Source of the DNA: UBA1219 sp045601425
Lineage (GTDB): Bacteria > Bacteroidota > Bacteroidia > Bacteroidales > P3
Assembly: GCA_045601425.1 (NCBI GenBank)
Contig: JAZRZP010000025.1
Coordinates: forward strand, 27,452-91,451
DNA length: 64,000 nucleotides
Direction: 5' to 3'
The first letter of the stretch is position 1. Every line of letters begins with the position of its first letter. Made by a program: the position numbers and the translations under genes. A model generated the notes under the pieces. That model did no database searches. It was given only the letters and a program-made list of their open reading frames with translations, and was not told where the DNA came from. Of this stretch, positions 42,334-51,479 are shown one piece after another.

Positions 42334-43341
42334 ATGGAAGAAAATTTTTCGGATACCGGTTTTTCGGTAAAAAATTCAATGAAATTTTTTTACAGATGGC
42401 GTAGGATATTGCTAATAGTGTTTGTCGCCGCAGTAGTGACAAGTACCGTGATTTCCTTTCTCATACAGCCGCGATACAAGTCTACGACAGTGCTTTTTCC
42501 GGCAAGTACCAACCGTATGACGAAATCCATCATGGCCGAACGTTATAGTATGGACATAGTCGATTATGGTATAGAGCGCGATTGCGAGTACGCCATTCAG
42601 ATACTTTCTTCGCAGTCGATGATGGATGACGTGTGCGACCGGTTCAATCTCATGGAGCATTACGGTATCAGCAGTGATGCCAAAGACAAGAATACCCGGC
42701 TTTCGGACATGTACAAGTCATATATTTCCGTAAAGAGGACTGAGTTTCTCGGCATAGAAGTGAGTGTGGAAGATTCCGACCCGCAGATGGCTGCCGACAT
42801 AGCCAACTACATTACTGCCAACTATGATACAATATGTACGGAAATGCTTTTGCCCCGCACGAAGGACGCTCTCCGTGTCATGCAGCATGCAGGCAAGTGT
42901 CTGGAAGCGGAGATAGCAGAACTTGACGATTCTTTAGGCGGAATGTACAATTATTCGGACTATACCAACCGAATGTATCAGGAATTGGCAAAACAGACGG
43001 CTTCCGGCAATACAGCGGCAGTAAACAGAATAAAGGAGGAGATTGCTTCGCACCGTACGGCAAAAGGTTCATTCGCCGATATCGACAACCTGCTGAAAGA
43101 AAAACAGAAAGAACTGGCGGAAATACAGGCTCAGGTGATACAGCGTCAAGTGGAAGTGGATATGTCCATGACTCGGAAATTCTGTGTGGACAAGGCTGTA
43201 CCTGCCGACAAGAAATCTTCACCCAAACGTGCTTTGATAATCATTCTCGGCACATTCGCAGCGGAACTCATGCTCATACTCGTGCTTCTCATAGCAGAAC
43301 GCTGGAATGTGTGGACTGCAGGAGTCAAAGAGCAAGACTGA
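42334..43341 (+). CDS. Wzz-like polysaccharide chain-length/co-polymerase protein
   Basis: A 335-residue inner-membrane protein with a cytoplasmic N terminus, first helix at about 26-47 (ILLIVFVAAVVTSTVISFLI), a periplasmic domain starting PRYKSTTVLFPAS with long coiled-coil-like helices (about 180-280), and a final helix (about 298-322). This is the PCP (Wzz-type) plan, which sets the chain length of O-antigen or exopolysaccharide. The adjacent ligase/polymerase-like gene (24 bases later) supports the role. No kinase domain is attached. Confidence 0.82.
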   Translation: MEENFSDTGFSVKNSMKFFYRWRRILLIVFVAAVVTSTVISFLIQPRYKSTTVLFPASTNRMTKSIMAERYSMDIVDYGIERDCEYAIQILSSQSMMDDVCDRFNLMEHYGISSDAKDKNTRLSDMYKSYISVKRTEFLGIEVSVEDSDPQMAADIANYITANYDTICTEMLLPRTKDALRVMQHAGKCLEAEIAELDDSLGGMYNYSDYTNRMYQELAKQTASGNTAAVNRIKEEIASHRTAKGSFADIDNLLKEKQKELAEIQAQVIQRQVEVDMSMTRKFCVDKAVPADKKSSPKRALIIILGTFAAELMLILVLLIAERWNVWTAGVKEQD

Positions 43342-43365
43342 CGTTTTTTTTAGCATTCTTTTCAG

Positions 43366-44826
43366 ATGCCCGACAGTTTCCAAAAGATAAAGCATTTCTT
43401 CGCGGAGAATAAGACGGTAGTGGCAGCGACGCTTGTGTCTGTCTTGTTTCTCGTGGCAAACTCCTTCGCCCTGCTCGGTGAACTTTATTACATCGCCTTC
43501 ATTCCGGTGGTGGGAGCGGTAATTCTGTTCTTTACAAGGGAACTTGAGTACGGACTCTTGGCAATGGCCATGTTCACGCCGTTCGCCATAAATTATGAAA
43601 TTGTCAGAGATGCAGAACTTTCGATGCCGACGGAGCCGATGATGATTCTTTTCATGTTCATCTTTCTGTTCCGCGTTATGCTGAAAAAATCCTACGACCG
43701 GGACATTTTGAAGCATCCGGTTTCGCTTGCCGTTATGTTCTCGCTCTTGTGGATGCTGGCGACATCGTGCTTTTCGGAATTGCCGTTGGTTTCGTTCAAA
43801 TACCTTCTGGCTAGACTGTGGTTTGTGGTTCCTTTCTATTTCGCCGCAGTACAGATATTCAGGAATCCTCGCCGAATAAAACAGTTCTACTGGTGCTATG
43901 CGGTTTCGTTGGTGGCGGTGATAGCCATTACGACGGCCAAGACTTTGGGGAATTTCTCCGACCTGCAGACAATGCACAGGGTCATGAGGCCGTTCTACAA
44001 CGACCATACTGCTTACGGAGTGGTGATAGCACTTTTCGTACCGGTGGCCTTTTATTTCGTGTTTGAAAAGAAGAGAATCAACCCTGTCCTGCGGCTTGCA
44101 ACAGTAGCGGCCTTTGCGTTGCTGGTAACGGGTCTGGTGCTGTCTTATTCGCGTGCGGCATGGATAAGCGTGGTGGGTGCCATAGCAGTGTATTTTGCCG
44201 TGAAATTCGGCATGAAGGTGAAATGGATGCTCGCCGTTGCGGTGATTGGAATAGGTTTGTTCTTCGCCTATCAGGCCGATGTCATGTACAAGTTGGGCAA
44301 GAACAGTCAGGATTCGTCCTACGACATTGCCGACCAGATAAAATCCATTTCAAACATATCTACCGATGCCTCGAATCTGGAACGCCTGAACCGTTGGGCT
44401 TCGGCATTGAGAATGTTCGAGGAAAGGCCGGTAACAGGCTGGGGTCCTGGTATATACCAGTTCAAATACGCGTCTTACCAGCGTTCCTACCAGCTTTCGA
44501 CAATAAGTACCAATGCAGGGAATCTCGGCAATGCCCACAGCGAATATATAGGACCCTTGTCGGAACAGGGTGTAATAGGTTCTCTGGCAGTGTTGCTCGT
44601 ATTCGGTATTACTTTCGGTACTGGTGTCAGGGTGTATCGTACGGCAAAAGACAGGAATATGGCACTTTTGGCAATAAGCCTGACTCTCGGATTGCTGACG
44701 TATTACATACACGGGTTGTTCAACAACTTTCTGGATACCGACAAACTTTCGGTGCCTGTCTGGGGCTTTACCGCAGCCATAGTGGCGCTCGACATGTATT
44801 CGGAGAAGAAAACGGAAGAATCCTGA
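43366..44826 (+). CDS. O-antigen ligase/polymerase family membrane protein
   Basis: A 486-residue protein with 10-12 membrane segments and a large periplasmic loop containing HRVMRPFYNDHTAYGVV and, near the end, RMFEERPVTGWGPGIYQ and AHSEYIGPLSEQGVIG, typical of the O-antigen ligase/polymerase (WaaL/Wzy) superfamily. It would polymerise or attach surface polysaccharide in the periplasm. WaaL cannot be separated from Wzy by inspection. It follows the Wzz-like gene by 24 bases. Confidence 0.85.
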   Translation: MPDSFQKIKHFFAENKTVVAATLVSVLFLVANSFALLGELYYIAFIPVVGAVILFFTRELEYGLLAMAMFTPFAINYEIVRDAELSMPTEPMMILFMFIFLFRVMLKKSYDRDILKHPVSLAVMFSLLWMLATSCFSELPLVSFKYLLARLWFVVPFYFAAVQIFRNPRRIKQFYWCYAVSLVAVIAITTAKTLGNFSDLQTMHRVMRPFYNDHTAYGVVIALFVPVAFYFVFEKKRINPVLRLATVAAFALLVTGLVLSYSRAAWISVVGAIAVYFAVKFGMKVKWMLAVAVIGIGLFFAYQADVMYKLGKNSQDSSYDIADQIKSISNISTDASNLERLNRWASALRMFEERPVTGWGPGIYQFKYASYQRSYQLSTISTNAGNLGNAHSEYIGPLSEQGVIGSLAVLLVFGITFGTGVRVYRTAKDRNMALLAISLTLGLLTYYIHGLFNNFLDTDKLSVPVWGFTAAIVALDMYSEKKTEES

Positions 44827-44845
44827 ACAAAGTGAATTTCTTTCA

Positions 44846-45661
44846 ATGAAAAAGGTCAATTATCACACTCACTCGCGTTACTGCGACGGCAAAGGAGAAC
44901 TTCGGGAATATGTGGAAGCGGCCATATCGAAAGGCTTTACCCATCTCGGATTTTCGGGGCATTCTCCGATGCCGTTCGAAAGTTCTGTTGCCATAGCCGG
45001 TGCGGAATATGGAAATTACTGTTCCGAAATCCGGAAGCTGAAGGAAGAATATTCTGCACAGATAAAAATATTCCTTGGTCTGGAAATAGACTATATCCCG
45101 GGTATTCTGGACGATTTCGGGTATCTCGTCAAAGAAGGGAACCTTGATTACTGCATAGGTTCGGTGCATCTGGTAAACCGGAATCGCGGGCATGATTTGT
45201 GGTTCATCGACGGAAAAAGTCCGGACCCCTATGATGAAGGTCTGCGCGACATTTTCGGCGGTAACGTGAAAGAAGCGGTGACCGCTTTCTTTCGGCAGAA
45301 TTGTGAAATGATTGAAACTCAACGGCCTACGATAGTCGGACATTTTGATAAAATTGTGATGCACAACAAAAACCGTTTCTTTGACATAGGAGAACCTTGG
45401 TTCCGGACTTTGGTCATGGATACGGTTGAACTCATACGTGAAACAGGCTGTATCTGCGAAATAAACACAAGAGGACTGTACAAGGGCAGGTACTGTGATT
45501 TCTATCCTTCAAAAGAGACTATAAGGGAAATGAACTGCAGGAACATTCCGGTTGTCGTTTCGACGGATGCCCACCAGCCTTCCGATTTGGACCTGTTCGA
45601 AGGTGCCTACGAGTTTCTCAGGGAAATAGAATACAGGAACCTGCTTTTCGAATTCCTTTAA
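44846..45661 (+). CDS. PHP-domain histidinol-phosphatase-like protein
   Basis: A 271-residue PHP-domain phosphoesterase: NYHTHSRYCDGKGELREYVEAAISKGFTHLGFSGH, with the His ligands of the first motif, then LGLEIDYIP, CIGSVHLV, VGHFDKIV, CEINTRG and VVVSTDAHQPSD. This pattern fits the histidinol-phosphatase HisJ/HisK type. No other his genes are in the window, so the substrate is inferred only from the family. It lies 19 bases after the O-antigen ligase gene and is probably in the same operon. Confidence 0.82.
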   Translation: MKKVNYHTHSRYCDGKGELREYVEAAISKGFTHLGFSGHSPMPFESSVAIAGAEYGNYCSEIRKLKEEYSAQIKIFLGLEIDYIPGILDDFGYLVKEGNLDYCIGSVHLVNRNRGHDLWFIDGKSPDPYDEGLRDIFGGNVKEAVTAFFRQNCEMIETQRPTIVGHFDKIVMHNKNRFFDIGEPWFRTLVMDTVELIRETGCICEINTRGLYKGRYCDFYPSKETIREMNCRNIPVVVSTDAHQPSDLDLFEGAYEFLREIEYRNLLFEFL

Positions 45662-45671
45662 GACGGCGATT

Positions 45672-47924
45672 TTATTCCACCGAAAGTTCTTTCAGACCCG
45701 ATTTGTCGCATACGACCCATATCAGGTCGTTGACTTCCATTTCTGTCGATGATTCGGGATTCATGAGCACCTCGTCGTCGCGTTCTATTGCAATTACGAG
45801 GGCTTCGTATCGCTTGCGTATGTCTGCTCCGCTGATTGTCTTTCCTATGAACGGATGACCATCGTTGAGTTCGATGGAGTACAGCCCCATTGGGTGTTCG
45901 GAAACTTTGTCCGCAATAAGTTCATCGTCGATTTCTATCATGGATTTCAGTTTTGCGACTTCTTCATCGTTGCCGAGAATCGTTATCTTGTCGTTGGGGT
46001 ACAGCACCGAATACCTGTCGGGAAGGTTGATGCGGCGTTTTCCGCGTATTATGCGGACAATGTTTATGTTGTATTTTTCGCGTAAATACAGTTCTTTCAA
46101 CGGTATGCCGATATATTCAGAATTGCTACTTACGACCATTTCCTCGAGGTGGAAGTTCTGAGACATGTCTTCCGGAACAAGTATGGCCGAGCGTTTACGC
46201 TGTTCGTCCTGACGCTGGTTCAGGTTTTTCATGAAGCGGCCTTCAATCTGCTGGTAGAACGAGGAAGCCTTCTTCGAATAACGGATAAAGTAAAGCGCGG
46301 CAAATGCAATTGCAATGAGGTAACCGATGGCGAGGTTGATGTATGAAACCATTACTGCCGACATCAGGAATATGGCGGCGATGTATCTCAGAAACCCCAC
46401 TGAAATGAGAATGCCGTGGTTCAGCTTTTTTGTCGCAAGAATCTGCTTTATGGTGCCGTGGCTGTTTTTGTTGCTGACAAGGGCTTTTATGAACGGTGCC
46501 ATTATCATCAGTGTGGTAGCCGCACCTATTATGTTTGCCAACATAGCCGACATGCCCATCGTGGTGAAAAATTTATTCACGAAAGGACGGAACAGCGTAG
46601 TTGACAGCAAAAATATAGCCGTCAGAATGGAACCGTAGATTATCAGGGTGGAAATTTGTGATTTAATGTATTTTTTTACTATGTTCTCGTTTTCAACCGT
46701 TTGTGAACCTGACGAGTAGCGGTTGAGTATGAGCCGTACTTTCTTGGGAATTCTGGGTTCTATTTTTTTGTAAATGGGATTTGAAAGTCTTATCATGAAC
46801 GGCGTGAAGAAAGTGGTGATTACCGATACCGATACGATTACCGGATAAAGCCATGGGTCTATGACCTTGTAGCTTACGCCAAGAGTGGCAATGATGAACG
46901 AGAATTCTCCTATCTGTGAAAAACAAAAACCGGCCTGCATGGATGTCTGCAGGTTCTGTCCGGAAATCAGAATGCCCAACGTGGCACTGAAACTTTTCAC
47001 GAACATGATGGCCAGCGAAATAATCAGAATGGGTACGGCGTACTGCACTATTATTTCGGGGTTTACCATCATGCCCACGGTTACGAAGAATATGGCACTG
47101 AACAGGTTTTTTATCGGTGTTACAAGTTTGTGAATCTGGTCGGCTTCGATGGTTTCGGCCAGAATCGAACCCATGATGAATGCCCCGAGTGCTTCCGAAA
47201 AACCGACGTATGTGGCGAATACAACCATTCCAAAGCAGAGCCCGATGGAAAATATCAGCAGGGTTTCTTCGGTCATGAGTTTGCGGGCTTTGCGTAATAT
47301 CGAAGGTATCAGATATATGCCGACAATGAACCAGATAACGAGGAAAAATACCAGCTTTACCAGACTGAATGCCAGTTCGGCTCCGTTGAACTGTTTGCTT
47401 ACCGATATCGTTGAAAGCACTACCAGAAGAAGCACTGCCACAAGATCTTCGACCACAAGTACTCCGAAAACTATGTTGGCGAACTTGTTCTTTTTCATTC
47501 CAAGATCCTCCAGAGCCTTGATTATGATGGCGGTGGATGATATGGCAAGCATGCAGCCGAGGAATATGCAGTTCATATCCTGCCAGTCCAAGATTTTGCC
47601 TATGGTGAACCCTGCGGTGAACATTATTGCCAGTTCCGTGATTGCAGTCACGGCACCCGTGGCACCGAGCACCTTTAGTTTCTTGAAACTGAATTCCAGC
47701 CCCAAGGCAAAGAGCAGGAACACCACTCCGATTTTTCCCCACACTTCGATGTTGGTGGTGTCGGTGAGTCCGGGAAACAGATAAAAGTGCGGACCTACCA
47801 GAAATCCGGCAACAATGTATCCGAGTACAAGCGGCTGTTTCAGCCATTTGAAAATAATAGTGGTTATACCTGCTGTTATCAGAATGAGTGCTAAATCGGA
47901 AAACAATGCTGGCAGGGCGTTCAT
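45672..47924 (-). CDS. CPA2 cation:proton antiporter with C-terminal RCK_C domains
   Basis: A 750-residue protein. Residues 1-390 form 11-12 helices of a KefB/KefC-like antiporter (FLLFALGLEFSFKKLK, ISSTAIIIKALED, GEFSFIIATLG). Then about 430-545 has more membrane segments, unusual for Kef proteins, followed by two TrkA-C (RCK_C) domains (about 595-660, 675-748) that bind ligands. It lacks the TrkA-N NAD domain. It probably exchanges K+ or Na+ for protons. Upstream (48006-48013) lies a run of eight G residues. It converges with the PHP gene. Confidence 0.85.
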   Translation of the reverse strand: MNALPALFSDLALILITAGITTIIFKWLKQPLVLGYIVAGFLVGPHFYLFPGLTDTTNIEVWGKIGVVFLLFALGLEFSFKKLKVLGATGAVTAITELAIMFTAGFTIGKILDWQDMNCIFLGCMLAISSTAIIIKALEDLGMKKNKFANIVFGVLVVEDLVAVLLLVVLSTISVSKQFNGAELAFSLVKLVFFLVIWFIVGIYLIPSILRKARKLMTEETLLIFSIGLCFGMVVFATYVGFSEALGAFIMGSILAETIEADQIHKLVTPIKNLFSAIFFVTVGMMVNPEIIVQYAVPILIISLAIMFVKSFSATLGILISGQNLQTSMQAGFCFSQIGEFSFIIATLGVSYKVIDPWLYPVIVSVSVITTFFTPFMIRLSNPIYKKIEPRIPKKVRLILNRYSSGSQTVENENIVKKYIKSQISTLIIYGSILTAIFLLSTTLFRPFVNKFFTTMGMSAMLANIIGAATTLMIMAPFIKALVSNKNSHGTIKQILATKKLNHGILISVGFLRYIAAIFLMSAVMVSYINLAIGYLIAIAFAALYFIRYSKKASSFYQQIEGRFMKNLNQRQDEQRKRSAILVPEDMSQNFHLEEMVVSSNSEYIGIPLKELYLREKYNINIVRIIRGKRRINLPDRYSVLYPNDKITILGNDEEVAKLKSMIEIDDELIADKVSEHPMGLYSIELNDGHPFIGKTISGADIRKRYEALVIAIERDDEVLMNPESSTEMEVNDLIWVVCDKSGLKELSVE

Positions 47925-48005
47925 ATTCTATGGTTTTTGGTTTGGTTAGTGAATGTCTGAATCGAATGCACTCATGCACTTCGCACGAATACACAGAATG
48001 TAAAC

Positions 48006-48013
48006 GGGGGGGG
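48006..48013. repeat. Run of eight G residues upstream of the antiporter gene
   Basis: G8 mononucleotide tract in the intergenic region between the antiporter start (47924) and the FAH gene end (48130), about 82 bases before the antiporter ATG. Confidence 0.8.
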
Positions 48014-48129
48014 TGCTGAAAAATTGCATGCCGTACTGATTTTAACACTTTTTATGGAACTGAACGACACAAGACGGAACCAATCTGTCCCGCCTTAGTA
48101 AATGGTATTCAACCGCCGGCAAAGTATGC

Positions 48130-48744
48130 CTACCGTATGTTGCATTTGATCAGGGGTCTGTCCTCGAGAAATCCCTCAAGGCAGTCTCCAATCTGTATCG
48201 GGCCTACGCCGGCAGGTGTTCCGGTGTAAATGTAGTCTCCGATTTTCAGGGTCATGAACCGAGAAACGTATGAAATCAGCTCATTGATGCTGAATAGCAT
48301 CTGCGACGAATTTGCCTGCTGTACACATTCTCCGTTTTTGAGGAGTTTGAAATTCAGATTGTTCACCGGTTTGCCGAATGATGACAGGTCAACCATCTCG
48401 CTCAGGGCAGCCGAGTTGTCGAATCCTTTGGCCAAAGCCCATGGGTTGCCGTTTTTCTTGGCATTCATCTGAATGTCCCTTGCGGTAAAGTCGATGCCGA
48501 GTGCAACTTGGTCGTAGTATTTGTGGGCAAATCTGGTCTGTATGTTTTTTCCCAGCCGCGTAATCCTTACCACGAGTTCCAACTCATAGTGTATGTTGTT
48601 TGAAAAATCGGGGTAAAAGAACGGCTGGTTTTTCAGCAGCAGGGCACTGTCGGGCTTCAGAAAGAATATAGGTTCTTCCGGCACCATGGCATCGAACTCC
48701 GCTGCATGTTCGGCATAGTTTTTGGCAACGCAGATAATCTTCAC
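48130..48744 (-). CDS. Fumarylacetoacetate hydrolase family protein
   Basis: A 204-residue protein of the FAH superfamily: MKIICVAKNYAEHAAEF, the metal-binding EEPIFFLKPDSALL and HYELELVVRI, GIDFTARDIQM, WALAKGFDNS and the C-terminal YTGTPAGVGPIQIGD. Related enzymes cleave C-C bonds or decarboxylate beta-keto acids; small single-domain members are often acylpyruvate hydrolases or oxaloacetate decarboxylases. The substrate is not readable. It is the last gene of a kdsA-exonuclease-FAH run with 12-base gaps. Confidence 0.9.
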   Translation of the reverse strand: MKIICVAKNYAEHAAEFDAMVPEEPIFFLKPDSALLLKNQPFFYPDFSNNIHYELELVVRITRLGKNIQTRFAHKYYDQVALGIDFTARDIQMNAKKNGNPWALAKGFDNSAALSEMVDLSSFGKPVNNLNFKLLKNGECVQQANSSQMLFSINELISYVSRFMTLKIGDYIYTGTPAGVGPIQIGDCLEGFLEDRPLIKCNIR

Positions 48745-48756
48745 GGTATGTTTTTT

Positions 48757-49671
48757 TTAAAAAAGACGTTCCTGTCCGCCACCGTTGAACTTGTCTTGCA
48801 GCTGTTGCAGTTTGCGTTCGGTACTCTTTTCCCTGCACACATCTTTGTAGATTCTCGTGATTACCTGTTTGGTGGAAAGCGGAAAATCGGCGTTCATCAT
48901 CCATGAGTAGTACGACGGTTCTATTTTGAACACTTCTCTTACGGCACGGCCTTTGTACTTTCCGAAATTGAAAATTTCATAACCTTTGTTCCTGTCAATT
49001 CCGATATGGCCTACAAGGTCGGCCCACTGGCGGGCGGTGGAGAATTTGCTCAGCGCCTCTATGTCGTTCACTACGGGTTTCGTTTTGGTGCCGTTTTCTT
49101 CGTATTCGGCATCGCGGTAGCGGTCGAGCTGGGCAAGAAGTATCTCGTATGTGGCTTTGGTGTCGGCATCGGCCGAGTGTGCGTTTTCGAGGTCTTTGGC
49201 ACAGTAGAATTTATATGCGGCTTTCAGCGTGCGCTGTTCCATCTTGTGGAAGATGTTCTGCACATCGACGAGATGGCGGTTCTCGACGCTGAAATCAATG
49301 TCGTTGCGAAGGAATTCCTCAACCAAGAGCGGCACGTCGAACTTGTTGGAGTTGTATCCGCCGAGGTCGGCATCGCCGATGAATTTCAGAATTTCGGGAG
49401 CCAGTTCGCGGAACGATGGCTCGTTGGCAACGTCGGCGTTCGTAATTCCGTGAATTTCCGTGGTTTCCGGCGGAATTGGCAGCGTTATTTCTTCAATGCT
49501 GTCGCCGTGTTTTACCAGAGTCGTGGGACGGACACGTCTGGTGAGTTCCTCGGTACTGCCGTCGGGGTTGACTTTGAAAAGGCATATTTCGACGATGTGG
49601 TCGCTGCCGACCTGTACTCCGGTTGTTTCTAAATCGAAAAATACTATTGGACGTAAAAGATTGAGTTTCAT
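48757..49671 (-). CDS. DEDDh 3'-5' exonuclease (DnaQ-like)
   Basis: A 304-residue exonuclease. The first motif FFDLETTGVQVGSDHIVEI carries the Asp and Glu of DEDDh enzymes. Motif 2 (GGYNSNKFDVPLL) and motif 3 (HSADADTKATYEILL) complete the metal site. The C-terminal half (about 215-304, KYKGRAVREVFKIEPSYYSWMMNADFP) is a small domain seen in other Bacteroidetes homologues. It could proofread replication or trim RNA/DNA ends; the family does not settle which. It is 12 bases after kdsA and 12 before the FAH gene. Confidence 0.88.
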   Translation of the reverse strand: MKLNLLRPIVFFDLETTGVQVGSDHIVEICLFKVNPDGSTEELTRRVRPTTLVKHGDSIEEITLPIPPETTEIHGITNADVANEPSFRELAPEILKFIGDADLGGYNSNKFDVPLLVEEFLRNDIDFSVENRHLVDVQNIFHKMEQRTLKAAYKFYCAKDLENAHSADADTKATYEILLAQLDRYRDAEYEENGTKTKPVVNDIEALSKFSTARQWADLVGHIGIDRNKGYEIFNFGKYKGRAVREVFKIEPSYYSWMMNADFPLSTKQVITRIYKDVCREKSTERKLQQLQDKFNGGGQERLF

Positions 49672-49683
49672 ATTTCTGATGTG

Positions 49684-50508
49684 TTAAAGTTTCTGATTTG
49701 CAGCTTTGTGTATTACGAGTAGGCGTTTCAGCAGGTCTTCGGCAAAGTCGAGGCGGAGCATGTTGGCACCGTCCGATTTTGCGTAAAGCGGGTAAGGGTG
49801 AGTTTCCATGAAAATGCCGTCAACACCGACGGCCACTGCTGCACGGCCAATGGTCTCTATCATTTCAGGGTTGCCTCCGGTGACTCCTGCCGTCTGGTTG
49901 GGTTTCTGGAGCGAGTGTGTGATGTCCATGATAACGGGCACTTCGTTGGTCTTCATTTCCGGAATGCCTCGGAAATCCACCACCAGATCCTGATAGCCGA
50001 AAGTCGTTCCACGGTCGGTAATCATGATGTCTTTGCCTCCGAAATAGCGTACTTTGTCTACGGCATGTCTCATGGCTTCGGGTGAAAGGAACTGGCCTTT
50101 TTTTATGTTCACGGTTTTGCCGGTTTCTGCTGCGGCCTGCAGAAGTGATGTCTGTCGGCACAGAAATGCCGGAATCTGCAGTACGTCGACATACTGCGAG
50201 GCCATTTCGGCCTCCGTTTCCGTGTGTATGTCGGTTACGATGGGAACTTTGTATTTTTCCGAAATTTCCTTCAGCAGTTCGAGGGCTTCCCAGTCTCCTA
50301 TGCCGGTGAACGAATCCACGCGGGAGCGGTTGGCTTTGCGGTACGACGCCTTGAACGCGAATGGTATCTGCAGGCGTTCGGTTATCTCTACGAGCTTCTC
50401 TACAATTTCAAAGGGAACAATCTTGTCCTCCACTACGCACGGACCGGCCAGCAGAAAGAAATTGCCGGTTTCGGTGTGTCTCAGATTGGGAATATTCGGG
50501 TACATCAT
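49684..50508 (-). CDS. kdsA: 3-deoxy-8-phosphooctulonate synthase (KDO8P synthase)
   Basis: A 274-residue TIM-barrel enzyme that condenses phosphoenolpyruvate and arabinose-5-phosphate to KDO8P for the LPS core. Family motifs are clear: LLAGPCVVEDKIVPFEI, FKASYRKANRSRVDSFTG, VTDIHTETEAEMASQYVDVLQIPAFLCRQT, NIKKGQFLSPEAM, TDRGTTFGYQDLVVDFRG and the end METHPYPLYAKSDGANML. Two tandem ATG codons (50508, 50505) can start it; the longer upstream frame overlaps the promoter. It is first in an operon with the exonuclease and FAH genes. Confidence 0.97.
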   Translation of the reverse strand: MMYPNIPNLRHTETGNFFLLAGPCVVEDKIVPFEIVEKLVEITERLQIPFAFKASYRKANRSRVDSFTGIGDWEALELLKEISEKYKVPIVTDIHTETEAEMASQYVDVLQIPAFLCRQTSLLQAAAETGKTVNIKKGQFLSPEAMRHAVDKVRYFGGKDIMITDRGTTFGYQDLVVDFRGIPEMKTNEVPVIMDITHSLQKPNQTAGVTGGNPEMIETIGRAAVAVGVDGIFMETHPYPLYAKSDGANMLRLDFAEDLLKRLLVIHKAANQKL

Positions 50509-50545
50509 GGTTAGTGTGTGTTTTATGTTCTTCGTGTTGCGGTTG

Positions 50546-50553
50546 CAAAGATA
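50546..50553 (-). promoter_or_regulatory. Candidate -7 element of the kdsA operon
   Basis: Reads TATCTTTG on the minus strand, an exact match to TAnnTTTG, 38 bases before the kdsA ATG. Confidence 0.6.
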
Positions 50554-50734
50554 CGATTTTTTTTCATAACGCTGAAAAAACGTCAAAAATAAATTTTTTT
50601 GCGTGCAAATCCGCAACGGATGTTTTTTGTCGCTAAAGTGCAGTGGTTTTGCATTGTCAGATGAAAAATCACTGCGGCATGAAACGTGTTGTGTATATGG
50701 ATGTGAAAATTCGGGTATGGTTGCGCAGCCGGTT

Positions 50735-51406
50735 CTATTCCTTTCCGGCTACTATGAGTACGATTTCGCCTTTCACTCCGGTTTCGGCAAACGACAGTGC
50801 CAGTTCCTGCAGAGTTCCGCGGCGGGTTTCTTCGTGAATCTTGCTTATTTCGCGCGAAACGGAAGCTTTGCGGTCGGGACCGAAGACTTCGGCAAGCTGT
50901 TCAAGGGTTTTCACCAGACGGAACGGAGATTCGTAGAATACTGTGGTGTACGGATTTTCCTTGAGTTCGTTCAACCGGTTTTGGCGGCCTTTTTTCTGAG
51001 GCAGGAAGCCTTCGAAGAAGAATTTGTCGCACGGCAGTCCTGAATTTACAAGGGCAGGGACAAAAGCGGTGGCTCCGGGCAGAGTCTCTATTTCGATGCC
51101 TTCCCTTGCACATTCGCGGGCAAGCAGAAAACCAGGGTCGGAAATTCCCGGCGTGCCTGCGTCGGTGATTACGGCAATGGTTTGTCCGCTTTTTAGACGG
51201 TCAATGATTTGCGAAAGTTTCTGATGCTCGTTGTATTTGTGGTTCGACTGCATCGGCGTGGTGATGCCGTAGTGCTGCATGAGCGTTTTTGAGGTGCGGG
51301 TGTCCTCGGCTAGTATCAGGTCCACCTGATTCAGCACCTCAACGGCACGATAGGTCATGTCGGAGAGGTTGCCTACGGGTGTGGGTACAAGATAGAGTCT
51401 GGACAT
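50735..51406 (-). CDS. rsmI: 16S rRNA (cytidine-1402-2'-O)-methyltransferase
   Basis: A 223-residue tetrapyrrole-methylase-fold enzyme that 2'-O-methylates C1402 of 16S rRNA. It begins MSRLYLVPTPVGNLSDMTYRAVEVLNQVDLILAEDTRTS, followed by GTPGISDPGFLLARECAREGIEI, LPGATAFVPALVNSGLP and FFEGFLP, the RsmI signature. Somewhat shorter at the C terminus than the E. coli enzyme, as usual in Bacteroidetes. It stands alone between two units; the yebC terminator lies upstream. Confidence 0.95.
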   Translation of the reverse strand: MSRLYLVPTPVGNLSDMTYRAVEVLNQVDLILAEDTRTSKTLMQHYGITTPMQSNHKYNEHQKLSQIIDRLKSGQTIAVITDAGTPGISDPGFLLARECAREGIEIETLPGATAFVPALVNSGLPCDKFFFEGFLPQKKGRQNRLNELKENPYTTVFYESPFRLVKTLEQLAEVFGPDRKASVSREISKIHEETRRGTLQELALSFAETGVKGEIVLIVAGKE

Positions 51407-51425
51407 TGCTGTTGCTTTTTGCCAT

Positions 51426-51465
51426 CAAAAAACAACAGGCCGTACTTTGGAAAGACGACCTGCTG
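51426..51465 (-). terminator. Intrinsic terminator after yebC
   Basis: On the minus strand CAGCAGGTCGT pairs with ACGGCCTGTTG (51455-51465, 51433-51443) with one G-T and one T-G wobble, then a T-run. It separates yebC from rsmI. Confidence 0.85.
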
Positions 51466-51479
51466 CTGTGATAGTTTTT

